Positions 9,164-17,965 of a stretch of DNA of 64,000 bases are shown piece after piece. Source of the DNA: Desulforhopalus singaporensis (GTDB lineage: Bacteria; Desulfobacterota; Desulfobulbia; Desulfobulbales; Desulfocapsaceae); assembly GCF_900104445.1 (NCBI RefSeq), contig NZ_FNJI01000007.1:124001-188000 (forward strand), written 5' to 3'. Position 1 is the stretch's first letter; each line of letters starts with the position of its first letter. The position numbers and the translations under genes are program-made. A model generated the notes under the pieces. It was given only the letters and a program-made list of their open reading frames with translations, ran no database searches and was not told the DNA's origin.

Positions 9164-10204
9164 TTAGTTTTGGATCGATTTATCTGCCTCATCCTTTGCA
9201 GGAGACAATTCCTTTTCCACAGGAATTCCGGCTTCCACCATAAACTCACGGAACTCATCCTCATAGGCCGCATAGGAGTGAGGTTTAATTTCCGGATTCC
9301 ATGGATTTACGTGGCGAACCGCACGGCTGTTGTTCTTCATGTTTCTGGTGGGACTCATGAACACTCCCCCCAGGTGCATCAATTTGCTGAACGGAAAATA
9401 GGCAAGCAGGACACAGACCAGAAAGAGGTGGATGTAGAAAATAGCCCCGATCTCACTTCCTATGGTCGGAGAGAAGGTAACAAGGCCAACGGCGAGCTGC
9501 TTGATATTGACGATATCTATATCGGTGCGCACCACGTACCGCATAAGAATTCCGGTCAGCGCTATGGTAAAGATGAGCACCAGCGGGAAATAATCGTTTA
9601 CCAGGGAAATAACACGTACATGGCGGTTGATCAGCCTTCTTGAAAAGAGCAGGAGACAGCCGAGCAGCAAGCCGACATCGGTAACATACCAGGTCGGAGC
9701 ACCAACCTGAAAAATCCCGTCGCCAAACTCGAGCCAGCCGATCCAGAAAGGTACCGGATCAAGAAAAAGACGCAGGTGCCTGAGGACGATCATCAGGAAG
9801 GAATAATGAAAAATCAGGGCAAACAGCCAGAGCCACTTTGATGACTCATAAGTGATCTGAGGGCCATCGTGAATCTCAGATTTGGTGTTTCTGAACAGTG
9901 ACCTGAAAGTGACAATTTCCAAAAACATTCTTGCCGCAACCTCTGCCGTAGTGTTAGGCGCCTCAAGTTTGTTATGCTTGATGAAATCCAGCGATTTTCC
10001 CTGGCCGCAAGTTGTCTGGATAGAAAAAGGTACCGGGGATTTCGCCCAGTACACCACTCTATAGACAAAGCCACCAAGGAAGATCATCAGTGCCAGATAC
10101 GGGAAAGCTACGCCAAACAGGTAGGGCATCCCTGGGATCTGTGATCCGAGCCAGGCAATCAATACCAACGCTATGACTGCCAGGAATGAGAAGGCATACT
10201 TCAT
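9164..10204 (-). CDS. dsrM: DsrM, heme b membrane subunit of DsrMKJOP
   Basis: The 346-residue NarI/HdrE-like integral membrane protein binds heme b and exchanges electrons between menaquinone and DsrK. It starts with two hydrophobic segments, followed by a soluble loop and more membrane spans, and has a charged C-terminal tail. It is the first structural gene of the operon. The ATG at 10204 has GAGGTAAGA upstream. About 100 bases separate it from the stop of the RsbRD-domain gene, with no terminator seen, so they are probably cotranscribed. Confidence 0.94.
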   Translation of the reverse strand: MKYAFSFLAVIALVLIAWLGSQIPGMPYLFGVAFPYLALMIFLGGFVYRVVYWAKSPVPFSIQTTCGQGKSLDFIKHNKLEAPNTTAEVAARMFLEIVTFRSLFRNTKSEIHDGPQITYESSKWLWLFALIFHYSFLMIVLRHLRLFLDPVPFWIGWLEFGDGIFQVGAPTWYVTDVGLLLGCLLLFSRRLINRHVRVISLVNDYFPLVLIFTIALTGILMRYVVRTDIDIVNIKQLAVGLVTFSPTIGSEIGAIFYIHLFLVCVLLAYFPFSKLMHLGGVFMSPTRNMKNNSRAVRHVNPWNPEIKPHSYAAYEDEFREFMVEAGIPVEKELSPAKDEADKSIQN

Positions 10205-10308
10205 TTCTTACCTCGCTTCAATTGAACTGTTTGTGGAATCCATGACAGCCGCACCCCCTGCCTCGACTGCTGAATACCGGTTAAATACCGTTGACCTAAG
10301 AAAAAACC

Positions 10309-10824
10309 TTATTTATTTTTTTCAGACAGCAAGTTCGATGGACACTTGGCGTCCGTTAAAACATGATTTCCAGAACGAATTTCGTCAATCCGCACTTTGT
10401 AGAGCCGTTCACGAAACCGCATGTAGATATCGAAGGCTGCCAGCACCGCCAGATCGACGGCGAAATCAAAATCATACAACTCGTCGACAAGATGTCTTCT
10501 TTCCTTGTCAGCCTTGAAAACTTCCCGGGTGATGTGTTTTACTGCGTTAAGCGGCGCAACAGCCTGAGACGGTGAAAATTCCTGCACCGCCCTGATGGCA
10601 AGCAACTGCTCAAGGGGCTTTTTGAACTGCTGGCTGTCTTCGCCTTTTGCCAGAAGAGAAAACAGTGCGGTCAATGCTTCCCGCGTATTGCCCCCAACCG
10701 GATTGGCAAATTGGTCTCGCTCCTTTTTAAAAAACTTCGAAGAACCGTAGGATGAAAGCGTATACTCCACCCACTTGTTAATTATTTTTTCTTTATGGTT
10801 CCGAAAACCTTCAGCGAGATCCAT
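10309..10824 (-). CDS. RsbRD N-terminal-type sensor domain protein upstream of dsrMKJOP
   Basis: The 171-residue soluble, mostly helical protein resembles the RsbRD N-terminal domain (RsbT co-antagonist family, a globin-like sensor fold). It lacks the STAS domain that RsbR-type stressosome proteins carry at the C-terminus. I chose the ATG at 10824 because GGTAGG lies six bases upstream; the TTG at 10830 abuts that site. As first gene of the dsr transcription unit it may sense redox state or a sulfur signal and regulate the complex, but that is inference. The family call is by overall likeness and is moderately sure. Confidence 0.7.
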   Translation of the reverse strand: MDLAEGFRNHKEKIINKWVEYTLSSYGSSKFFKKERDQFANPVGGNTREALTALFSLLAKGEDSQQFKKPLEQLLAIRAVQEFSPSQAVAPLNAVKHITREVFKADKERRHLVDELYDFDFAVDLAVLAAFDIYMRFRERLYKVRIDEIRSGNHVLTDAKCPSNLLSEKNK

Positions 10825-10886
10825 GAACAACCTACCCTTTCAGCTGGCTATTTTTTACTTTCACAACTGCTAACATCTTAAAACAA

Positions 10887-10914
10887 GGCCCTGAATGGCC
10901 ATTCATAAAGGGCC
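10887..10914. promoter_or_regulatory. Palindromic element at the dsr operon start
   Basis: GGCCCT (10887-10892) and AGGGCC (10909-10914) enclose a perfect 12-bp palindrome, GAATGGCCATTC (10893-10904). It overlaps the predicted transcription start of the minus-strand promoter at 10916-10944. It could be an operator or a 5' leader hairpin. Reading it as a terminator for the upstream protease gene is possible but weaker, because its T tail is interrupted. Confidence 0.45.
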
Positions 10915-10915
10915 A

Positions 10916-10944
10916 TTTCTAGCATCTTTTCCCTAGTTTTTCAA
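10916..10944 (-). promoter_or_regulatory. Predicted sigma-70-type promoter of the dsr operon
   Basis: On the minus strand, TTGAAA (10939-10944) is followed after exactly 17 bases by TAGAAA (10916-10921). It lies about 90 bases upstream of the RsbRD-domain gene, the first gene of the unit. This is a sequence match only. Confidence 0.45.
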
Positions 10945-11007
10945 GTAGATTTTTGTTTCCGGAAACCCTGCGCGAACATCTGTAAAGTTGAGTTTCACAC
11001 GGTTTTT

Positions 11008-13380
11008 TTACCGGGAATATTCGATTATATCGCCTACGATATTTATCGCTTCACGGATGTATGGATCGCCGTTGACCTCGCTCAGCCATTCTTCCGGCGG
11101 GTTCTGTTCGTCTGCATCGCCCAGGTCGCCATCCAGCTCGTCCACAAGACTCTCGTCACGGAATCTTTTATAATACTCACCGACCTTCTGGCGCATCTCC
11201 TCAGATTCTTCCCGCTTGCCTCTCATGTCAGCCAAATTGAGCGAGACCATGGTATCTTTGCTTCTGGCCGCAGCCTTCTGCTCTTCTTCCTCGATTATTT
11301 TCAGTCCCTTATCCGCAGCCACACGCGTCCTCGACCTGTTTTTGATCTTCTCCAGGTCAAAAGGGCTCCTCCACAAGCTGTAGGGTACCGCTTCTATCGA
11401 GTCCCAGGGCAGGCTGTAATCGAGGTAACGCTCCCCGGACTTGATGTGCTCGAGCAGATTCGGCAACACGATGTCCGGCTCCACCCCTTTATATTGCGTA
11501 GAGCTCCCGTTTATCCGGTAAAACTTCTGGACCATAATCTTCAGCGCGCCGAGATCATCGTATTTCTTGAGGTGCAGAAGCGGTATTCTCTCATTGAGAT
11601 CGAGGATGGTCTGGACCGACCCTTTACCATGGGTATGTGTTCCGCCGACAATGACAGCCCTCTTGTAGTCCTGCAGGGCGGCGGCGACGATTTCCGAAGC
11701 CGAGGCGGAGAACTTGTTGACGAGAACCACCAGCGGACCGTCATAATAGATGGCGCCGTTTTTGTCACTGAGCACCCGCTTTTCACCAAAACTGTTTTTG
11801 ACCTGGACCACCGGGCCGACCTCGATGAACAGGCCGGTAATATCGACAGCGTCAACGAGGGCTCCGCCGCCGTCGTCGCGCAGATCGAGGATTATCCCGT
11901 CAACGAATTTTTCCTTGAGTTTTTCGATTTCCGCCCTGGTGTCATCGGTCGAGTTCCTGGCACGGCCGGCATTTCTTGCCCCCTCGAAATCGCGATAGAA
12001 GCTGGGGATAAAAATGTAACCAATTTTCCCGCCGTTTTCAGAGTCTAGAACCGTACTTTTGACAAAGGTCTCCTCTATCTGGACCACATCCCTTACAATC
12101 GTTATGGCCTTTTTGGTTCCATCTCCTTTTTTGACGGTTAAGGTAACAGCCTCACCTTTGGGGCCGCGGATAAGCCTTACTGCATCCCGCAACCGCATCT
12201 CGGTGATGTCTACCGGCTCTTCCCCCTCCTGCGCCACTTCAAGAATGATATCTTCAGCCTCGAGCATTCCCTGCCTGGCGGAAGCGCTGCCCGGGATTAT
12301 CCGCACCACCTTTATAAACCCGTCGTCTTCACGCAGCAGCGCGCCGATCCCCTCCAGGCTGCCGCGCATGCTGATATCAAACTGTTCTTTACCGGCAGGG
12401 GGAATATAGTTGGTGTGCGGGCCGAATGCCCGGGTCACGCAGTTGAAAAAACGGTCGTAATGATCCTGCAGCGTCTCCTGCCTGAGGCGCTGGAAGAAAC
12501 TGCGATTGCGTTTTTTCACCTTTTCGATCGCTTCCAGCCAAAGATCCCGGTCCGACTTGACCGTTTTATCGTCCTGCTCTTTTGCTGTCAGGTTGGCGTC
12601 ACGTTCCTCCTCCAGATCCAGATACTGCGAGACAAGCTGGAGCTTGAGGATCTGCCGCCACCTGTCGCCAAGACTTTCCAGGTCCGCTGCAAAATCGTTT
12701 TTTTCAGGATCGCTCTGGTAGAACTCTTCCCTTGTAACCGTAAAATTGCCGACCACCAGCCCAGGTGACGCAGAACCGAACTGACGTATTTTCAGGACCT
12801 GGCCAGCCTCGATTTTGGACGGATCAACAAGTGCGTTGTCGGCTTTTATGTCATCAACCGTCACCCCGGTAAATTTACTGGCAACCGAGAACAGAGTTTC
12901 TCCGCTTTTTATCTGGTAATCGACAAATCCTTTGTGAAACCGGTGCTGCTCCTCCTTGCTGCCAAGTCCTGAAATCCGGTGTTCCCCGAGCATCCTGTCA
13001 ACCATCGCCTGGACCTGGTTGATTCTCTGGTTAAGTATCTCATATCCGGTATCCGGCAGTACGATCTTGCCGCTTGCGAGGTTGTTGTCAATTTCAAGGG
13101 AATAGGATTTGAGTTTTGCTATATCCGCCCGGACCAGGAATCTTTTCTGGTAATCGAGCTGGTTGATATAGAGGTGAAAGGCTGCCTGGGAAAGTTCATC
13201 GTCAAGAGCCTTGGCGCTGTAATGAAGAGCTGGAAGCTGCTGGGACAGGATATACCCGATCAGGCGGTTACGCTTACGATCAAACTTCTGTCCGTACCCG
13301 GTTTGTCCAAAACTTGGGGGGACTAGGAAAAGACATAGCAGCAGCGGCAGAAAAAAAAGTTTTTTATTTGAAAAATTCAT
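11008..13380 (-). CDS. prc: Prc/Tsp-type carboxy-terminal processing protease with inserted LysM domain
   Basis: The 790-residue exported serine protease (S41A) begins with a signal peptide (about 1-25) and a Tsp N-terminal region. A LysM domain (about 153-198) follows, then a PDZ domain (about 340-420) and the protease core. Ser560 in FSASASEI and Lys586 in HGKGSVQ align with E. coli Prc Ser430 and Lys455. E. coli Prc has 682 residues and no LysM. Prc trims periplasmic proteins, including peptidoglycan hydrolases, so the LysM module could hold this one on the cell wall (inference). The gene is monocistronic. Confidence 0.9.
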   Translation of the reverse strand: MNFSNKKLFFLPLLLCLFLVPPSFGQTGYGQKFDRKRNRLIGYILSQQLPALHYSAKALDDELSQAAFHLYINQLDYQKRFLVRADIAKLKSYSLEIDNNLASGKIVLPDTGYEILNQRINQVQAMVDRMLGEHRISGLGSKEEQHRFHKGFVDYQIKSGETLFSVASKFTGVTVDDIKADNALVDPSKIEAGQVLKIRQFGSASPGLVVGNFTVTREEFYQSDPEKNDFAADLESLGDRWRQILKLQLVSQYLDLEEERDANLTAKEQDDKTVKSDRDLWLEAIEKVKKRNRSFFQRLRQETLQDHYDRFFNCVTRAFGPHTNYIPPAGKEQFDISMRGSLEGIGALLREDDGFIKVVRIIPGSASARQGMLEAEDIILEVAQEGEEPVDITEMRLRDAVRLIRGPKGEAVTLTVKKGDGTKKAITIVRDVVQIEETFVKSTVLDSENGGKIGYIFIPSFYRDFEGARNAGRARNSTDDTRAEIEKLKEKFVDGIILDLRDDGGGALVDAVDITGLFIEVGPVVQVKNSFGEKRVLSDKNGAIYYDGPLVVLVNKFSASASEIVAAALQDYKRAVIVGGTHTHGKGSVQTILDLNERIPLLHLKKYDDLGALKIMVQKFYRINGSSTQYKGVEPDIVLPNLLEHIKSGERYLDYSLPWDSIEAVPYSLWRSPFDLEKIKNRSRTRVAADKGLKIIEEEEQKAAARSKDTMVSLNLADMRGKREESEEMRQKVGEYYKRFRDESLVDELDGDLGDADEQNPPEEWLSEVNGDPYIREAINIVGDIIEYSR

Positions 13381-13543
13381 TGTACCAATTGTATCTCTCT
13401 GGAAATTCCAACAACCGTTGAGCTTTTAGGCCGTTGCAGGCAACCATACTAACAACTGTCCATCCCCAAAACTTCCGGCTTGCAGGCCGACTGCTGTTAG
13501 AGATAACAGAAGCCAACCACAAATACCATGACAAAGGCGTAAT

Positions 13544-13843
13544 ATGAAAAATTTACTGTCGGAAATTCGAAATTTCATTCACAAGCGGAACTGGCAACAA
13601 TACCACAGCCCGAAAAACCTGGCCATGGCGCTTACCGTAGAAACCGCCGAACTGCTGGAAATTTATCAGTGGATGAGCGCCGAGGAAAGTGATAACGTCG
13701 ACCCCGCAACCCTCCGTCACATAGAAGAGGAGATTGGCGATATACAGATCTATCTCGCCACCATTGGTGACCGTTACAATATAGACCCTGTCGAGGCGGC
13801 GCACAAAAAACTCTTGAAAAACGAAAAGAAATATCCGGCCTAG
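13544..13843 (+). CDS. MazG-like nucleotide pyrophosphohydrolase
   Basis: The 99-residue all-helical protein resembles the single-domain MazG/RS21-C6 group, which hydrolyses non-canonical or excess (d)NTPs to monophosphates. The metal-binding acidic residues appear as ETAELLE (33-39) and EEIGD. Members of this size act as oligomers. It converges with the unknown gene at 13840, the two stop regions overlapping by four bases. The substrate cannot be told from sequence. Confidence 0.86.
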   Translation: MKNLLSEIRNFIHKRNWQQYHSPKNLAMALTVETAELLEIYQWMSAEESDNVDPATLRHIEEEIGDIQIYLATIGDRYNIDPVEAAHKKLLKNEKKYPA

Positions 13844-14340
13844 TCCGGACTACAGCACCGTTTTTCAAGCTCTTTGTATCTGGGCGCAAATTCAACTCCA
13901 AGCTCACCGGCATAGGCAACAAGCTCCGGATAACTGCAGTTGAAGGCAGATGGACCTGACCTGGACGGGGGCAAGCTCAGTTCGGCTTCGAGAAAGCGGA
14001 CAAGGGCCTGGGCTGCCTCTGTCGTGACCGCTGCCGGGTCGACCTGATGCCTGGAACAAAACCTGACAAACCGCCTGTGGTTGCAGATCGACCTAGCAAC
14101 CCCCCGGTACGCAGGGGTATCAATATTGTCGTGATCCAGATCACGCAGCACGATTTCACGATATCTCTCAACCGCAGCATCCCTGAGAGCTTTTACCTGG
14201 CCAGGTGAAAGCTTCAGCTTCGGGCCGTCTTTGGCGCGGGTCAAATGGTAAATTGCCGAATTGTAGGCGATCTCGGGTATTTCTCCGGAATACCTGACGA
14301 TATACCACTCGTTTTCTATCAGCTGCTGTGTCTCACTCAT
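13840..14340 (-). CDS. Uncharacterised protein coupled to hemA
   Basis: I do not recognise this 166-residue soluble protein. It has no signal peptide or membrane segment and is predicted mostly helical. It carries five Cys: Cys88 and Cys97 in a basic stretch (SICNHRRFVRFCSRH), one near residue 140, and a C-terminal CC pair. Its ATG overlaps the 3' end of hemA by eight bases, so it is translated after hemA as the last gene of the tetrapyrrole group. A role in heme or siroheme metabolism is suggested only by position. Confidence 0.7.
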   Translation of the reverse strand: MSETQQLIENEWYIVRYSGEIPEIAYNSAIYHLTRAKDGPKLKLSPGQVKALRDAAVERYREIVLRDLDHDNIDTPAYRGVARSICNHRRFVRFCSRHQVDPAAVTTEAAQALVRFLEAELSLPPSRSGPSAFNCSYPELVAYAGELGVEFAPRYKELEKRCCSPD

Positions 14341-15622
14341 TTTCCGAAGAGTTGCCGAGGCCGAACAGTTCTCTTACCGCCGACACCTTCTGGTCACGAC
14401 GGTCCCGTCCGGCACAGGAATTGTTTTTCAGGTACATGAGCGGATTATGCATAATCTTATTTCCTATGGCCAGCGCCATTTTCTCCAGCCGCTGTTTATC
14501 CTTGGCCGAGATCGACTCGATTTTCGACACCGTCTTTGCCAGCTCGGCCCTTGATATCTGTTCAATCATCTCCCGCAGTTCCTGAATCGTGGGCGCGACA
14601 GCAAGGCTCTGATAATAGCGCTCAAACTTCAACGTTTCCTCATCAACGATCCGGGTTGCCTTAACCGCCTCCTTATCCCGCTCCGTCTTATTCATTTCGA
14701 CAACATATTTAAGGTCGTCGATATCATAAAGATAGACATTTTCAAGGTCATTAAGCCCCGGATCAAGATCGCGCGGTACCGCGATATCGATAAAAAACAA
14801 CGGCTTGTTCATCCTCGCCCGCATCACCGATTTTACCTCGTCGCGGTGGAGGATGATATCGGTCGCCCCGGTCGAACTGATGATTATATCGACAAACTCC
14901 AGCTGACCGACCAGCTCTTCGATTGAGACAGCGCTGCCGTGAAACCTCTTGGCCAGGTCAACGGCTCGCGACAGGGTCCTGTTGGCGACAACAACCTTTT
15001 TCACCCCTTGGCCGACCAGGTGTTCGGCTGCAAGCTCAGCCATTTCCCCGGCCCCGATCAGCAGAACCTTCTTCTCTGTTATGTTGCCGAAAATTTTCTT
15101 GGCAAGCTGTACCGCAGCATAGCTTATGGACACCGCGGCCGAACCAATGGCGGTTTCGGTACGCACTCTCTTGGCAACCGAAAACGATTTATGCAACAGT
15201 TTATTGAGCAGCGGACCGGTGGTGCCGAGACCGGCCGCATGGCGATATGCCTCTTTTAACTGGCCGAGAATCTGAGCCTCGCCCACGATCATCGAGTCAA
15301 GGCTTGCAGCAACCATGAACAGATGGTGCACGGCGTCATTGCCGCGAAGAATATACAGGTAGTCAAGGCACTTGTTCTTGTCGACCTGCTCCCCGAACAG
15401 AAAACGGATGATTTCATCCTCGACAGCCTCCCTGTCATCGACAACAAGCAGGAATTCCACGCGGTTGCAGGTTGACAGAAGATAGTACTCCCGCAGCCCC
15501 TCTGTCCCCCGCAGCGCGGTAAGCGGTGCTTCGTAGCCGTTTGAAAGCGCAATTTTTTCCCGTACTTCAACAGGCGTGGTTTTATGGTTTACTCCCATCA
15601 GGAGGATTTTCTCAGCTGGCAT
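14333..15622 (-). CDS. hemA: Glutamyl-tRNA reductase
   Basis: The 429-residue enzyme reduces glutamyl-tRNA(Glu) to glutamate-1-semialdehyde with NADPH, the first committed step of the C5 route to tetrapyrroles. The catalytic cysteine is Cys52 in LLSTCNRVE, preceded by GVNHKT. An NADPH-binding segment (VLLIGAGEMAELAAEHL) lies mid-protein and a helical dimerisation domain at the C-terminus. It overlaps the end of the ccsA-like gene by 11 bases. It feeds the heme c (DsrJ), heme b (DsrM) and siroheme needs of sulfite reduction. Confidence 0.97.
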   Translation of the reverse strand: MPAEKILLMGVNHKTTPVEVREKIALSNGYEAPLTALRGTEGLREYYLLSTCNRVEFLLVVDDREAVEDEIIRFLFGEQVDKNKCLDYLYILRGNDAVHHLFMVAASLDSMIVGEAQILGQLKEAYRHAAGLGTTGPLLNKLLHKSFSVAKRVRTETAIGSAAVSISYAAVQLAKKIFGNITEKKVLLIGAGEMAELAAEHLVGQGVKKVVVANRTLSRAVDLAKRFHGSAVSIEELVGQLEFVDIIISSTGATDIILHRDEVKSVMRARMNKPLFFIDIAVPRDLDPGLNDLENVYLYDIDDLKYVVEMNKTERDKEAVKATRIVDEETLKFERYYQSLAVAPTIQELREMIEQISRAELAKTVSKIESISAKDKQRLEKMALAIGNKIMHNPLMYLKNNSCAGRDRRDQKVSAVRELFGLGNSSENE

Positions 15623-16439
15623 AACTATGGATCCCCCCCAGCAGATACGTTACCCCCCACAAGGTAAACAGAACAGAGGCAAAGCCGACTATAGCCATCA
15701 CCGCAGCTCTCTTGCCCCGCCAGCCGACGGTAAAGCGCTGATGAATCTGGACCAGGTAGAGAAACCAGGTAATCAGTGACCAGGTCTCTTTCGGGTCCCA
15801 CTGCCAGTAGGTGCCCCACGCCTGCCGGGCCCAGACGGACCCGGTTACTATTCCCAGGGTCAAAAAGATGAACCCTGCTGTAATACAGTGATTATTTAAT
15901 TGATCAAGGGCATCCAGAGATGGGAAGCGGGAGAAGAAGAAACCGAATTTTTTGCTTTTGAGCTCCCGCTCCTGCAAGAGATACATCACCCCGCCGCAAA
16001 ACGCCAGGGCGAGGAACCCGTAGGCCAGTACCGACACCCCGGCATGAACCGGCAGCCACGCACTCTGCAGAGCCGGCAACAGCGGAGGCATCTCCCTTGA
16101 GGAAAATAGCGAGATCAACAGCAGCACAAAGATGAGCACGGACACAAATGTGCCGAAATTTTTCACCGTGTAGCGCCACCTGAAAGAGAGATAAGCCCAG
16201 GTGGAAGCCCAGGCAAAAAAGATGACAGCTTCATGCTGCGAGATGATCGGGGTGTGTCCCCCCTGAAAAAAACGGCTCAGGATGTAAAGGGTCTGAACCA
16301 CGCCGGAGGCCACCAGGATCATCCTGGCAATCTTCCTGACCTCGGTGTTCTGGCGGACGAAATAGACAAGATACGCCGCAACGGCAACCCCGGTCACGCC
16401 TAGTACCGTTATATAGAGGATATCACTTAGTTCTCTCAT
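15612..16439 (-). CDS. ccsA: CcsA/ResC-like cytochrome c biogenesis (heme-handling) protein
   Basis: The 275-residue protein has about eight membrane spans and the tryptophan-rich heme-handling WWD motif, seen as WGTYWQWDPKETWSLITW. In system II cytochrome c maturation this subunit carries heme across the membrane for attachment to CXXCH sites; DsrJ, encoded nearby, needs that pathway. A GGTGGAG site precedes the ATG at 16439. It lies between the siroheme gene and hemA, a common order in this phylum. Confidence 0.93.
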   Translation of the reverse strand: MRELSDILYITVLGVTGVAVAAYLVYFVRQNTEVRKIARMILVASGVVQTLYILSRFFQGGHTPIISQHEAVIFFAWASTWAYLSFRWRYTVKNFGTFVSVLIFVLLLISLFSSREMPPLLPALQSAWLPVHAGVSVLAYGFLALAFCGGVMYLLQERELKSKKFGFFFSRFPSLDALDQLNNHCITAGFIFLTLGIVTGSVWARQAWGTYWQWDPKETWSLITWFLYLVQIHQRFTVGWRGKRAAVMAIVGFASVLFTLWGVTYLLGGIHSYAS

Positions 16440-16496
16440 CTATTCTCCACCTGGTGTTTACAGCCCGCCCGACAGATCTTCACCTGAACAAGACCG

Positions 16497-17204
16497 TCAG
16501 GGCAAGGGATCCTGCATATTTTCAAAGCTGTCGTATTTTTCCAGAAATTTTTTCAGAAACTGTGAGCTGTCTATTTCATCTGGTAAAACCCTTACCAGCA
16601 GCATCTGCAGATCGAACCATTTGGCCTCCAGCACCAGGGAGACCAGCCCCTGGTCAAGCAGGGCTCGAAAAATTTCTCTATTGCGCTCCGATTCTCCGCC
16701 CACCCTGAGGACCTCGGTTCGTATCCAGGCCAACAGATCCAGGACCCCTTCGTATTCCGGAGAAATAACAGTTTCCAGGGACTCCCTTAGCTTTCTTGCA
16801 AGAGCGGGGCTCCCTCCCCCGGTCGACACCGTTACCAGTATCTCGCCGCGGCGAAAATGCGCCGGGACATGGAAATGACTCCCCTCCGGGTCGTCTGCAC
16901 TGTTAAGCAACGCCCCGGAAGCGGCAGCCTGCTTGGCCACCGTTGCCTGCACCTCCCTGTTATCGGTGGCGGCATAGACCATGAAAGCGCCCTTAAGGTC
17001 CCCATCGGCAAATTTTCTCGAAAACCATTCCAGCTGTTTTTTCTCTGCGAGGCTTTCAATTTGACCGACCACCTCCGGACTGATGACCCGGACTCTTGCG
17101 CCCGCTTCGATAAGCGCTCTGGCTTTTCTCAAAGCCACGTTGCCCCCACCGACAATCACGCAGAGTATATCGACAAGATTCAGATTAATAGGATAAAGAT
17201 GCAT
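16497..17204 (-). CDS. Precorrin-2 dehydrogenase (siroheme synthase N-terminal type)
   Basis: The 235-residue NAD-dependent enzyme converts precorrin-2 to sirohydrochlorin and may also insert iron, as Met8p and the CysG N-terminal domain do. The NAD loop VGGGNVALRKARAL is at about 18-31, and the conserved VSTGGGSPALARKLR motif is present. The methyltransferase half of CysG is absent, so uroporphyrinogen methylation must be encoded elsewhere. Siroheme is the cofactor of dissimilatory sulfite reductase, which matches the dsr genes in this window. Confidence 0.92.
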   Translation of the reverse strand: MHLYPINLNLVDILCVIVGGGNVALRKARALIEAGARVRVISPEVVGQIESLAEKKQLEWFSRKFADGDLKGAFMVYAATDNREVQATVAKQAAASGALLNSADDPEGSHFHVPAHFRRGEILVTVSTGGGSPALARKLRESLETVISPEYEGVLDLLAWIRTEVLRVGGESERNREIFRALLDQGLVSLVLEAKWFDLQMLLVRVLPDEIDSSQFLKKFLEKYDSFENMQDPLP

Positions 17205-17239
17205 ATCGCGCCCAGAAAATACCTCTTTGTTGCAAACCT

Positions 17240-17935
17240 CTATTTCTTTTTACGTCGCAGCCGGTTGACTATGATCGTAATATTTTTCCCGTCTCTTTTG
17301 ATATTCTGTTCTTTAAGAGCGATATCAAACTCTTCTCCGGCTAGTTTGAGAAATTTCCACAGGCTTTGTCTCTTCGCGTCATGGGCCAGCATTATCGTCC
17401 CGTCCGGTTTGAGGCTTGTGTCGAACACCCTGAGCAGCGGGGCGAAAAACTCTTCACGAAAAAGAATTTCGGCACCGGCAAGTACATCAAAAGGTTCGAG
17501 GGACGGCGGATTCAGCCAGTCGAGATGACAAAAATGGACATTGTCAAGCTTTGAGGCGGCAGCACTCACTCTTTGGAAATCGAGAATAATGTCCTCATAA
17601 TCACTGAGGGTTACGTCGAAACCAGCGGCGGCAGCCATGAGCCCGGGAGCCCCGAGTCCGGCACCGAGCTCGAGAAGACGCTTCCCCTCAGTACGCTGCT
17701 GGTTGGCAAGGACATAGGACAGAATAATGGCACTATCCCACAGCCGTATCCAGAACGGGAACTCGGAGACATCGGCAAACGGATCTTTGCCATCGAGAAA
17801 TTGTTCGAGATCTTCGATTTTCAGGAGCCGGATTTTTTTCTCTCCAGCCTTGAGAGTGTCAAAGGTAAGTTTGTATTTACTGCGGATACGGTTATATATT
17901 TCCCGCTCCAGTTCCGGTAATGTACGAATATCCAT
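17240..17935 (-). CDS. Class I SAM-dependent methyltransferase (METTL/family-16 type)
   Basis: The 231-residue protein has a SAM-binding motif I, LLELGAGLGAPGL, at about residues 87-99, and an acidic motif II (LSDYEDI). An N-terminal arm includes PFWIRLWDSA, typical of protein-lysine and nicotinamide methyltransferase-like enzymes. The target is unknown. It lies 35 bases upstream of the siroheme gene and may be cotranscribed, but nothing in the sequence ties it to tetrapyrroles. Confidence 0.82.
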   Translation of the reverse strand: MDIRTLPELEREIYNRIRSKYKLTFDTLKAGEKKIRLLKIEDLEQFLDGKDPFADVSEFPFWIRLWDSAIILSYVLANQQRTEGKRLLELGAGLGAPGLMAAAAGFDVTLSDYEDIILDFQRVSAAASKLDNVHFCHLDWLNPPSLEPFDVLAGAEILFREEFFAPLLRVFDTSLKPDGTIMLAHDAKRQSLWKFLKLAGEEFDIALKEQNIKRDGKNITIIVNRLRRKKK

Positions 17936-17965
17936 TTAGAATCGCCCGGTGTAAAAATTAATGTA

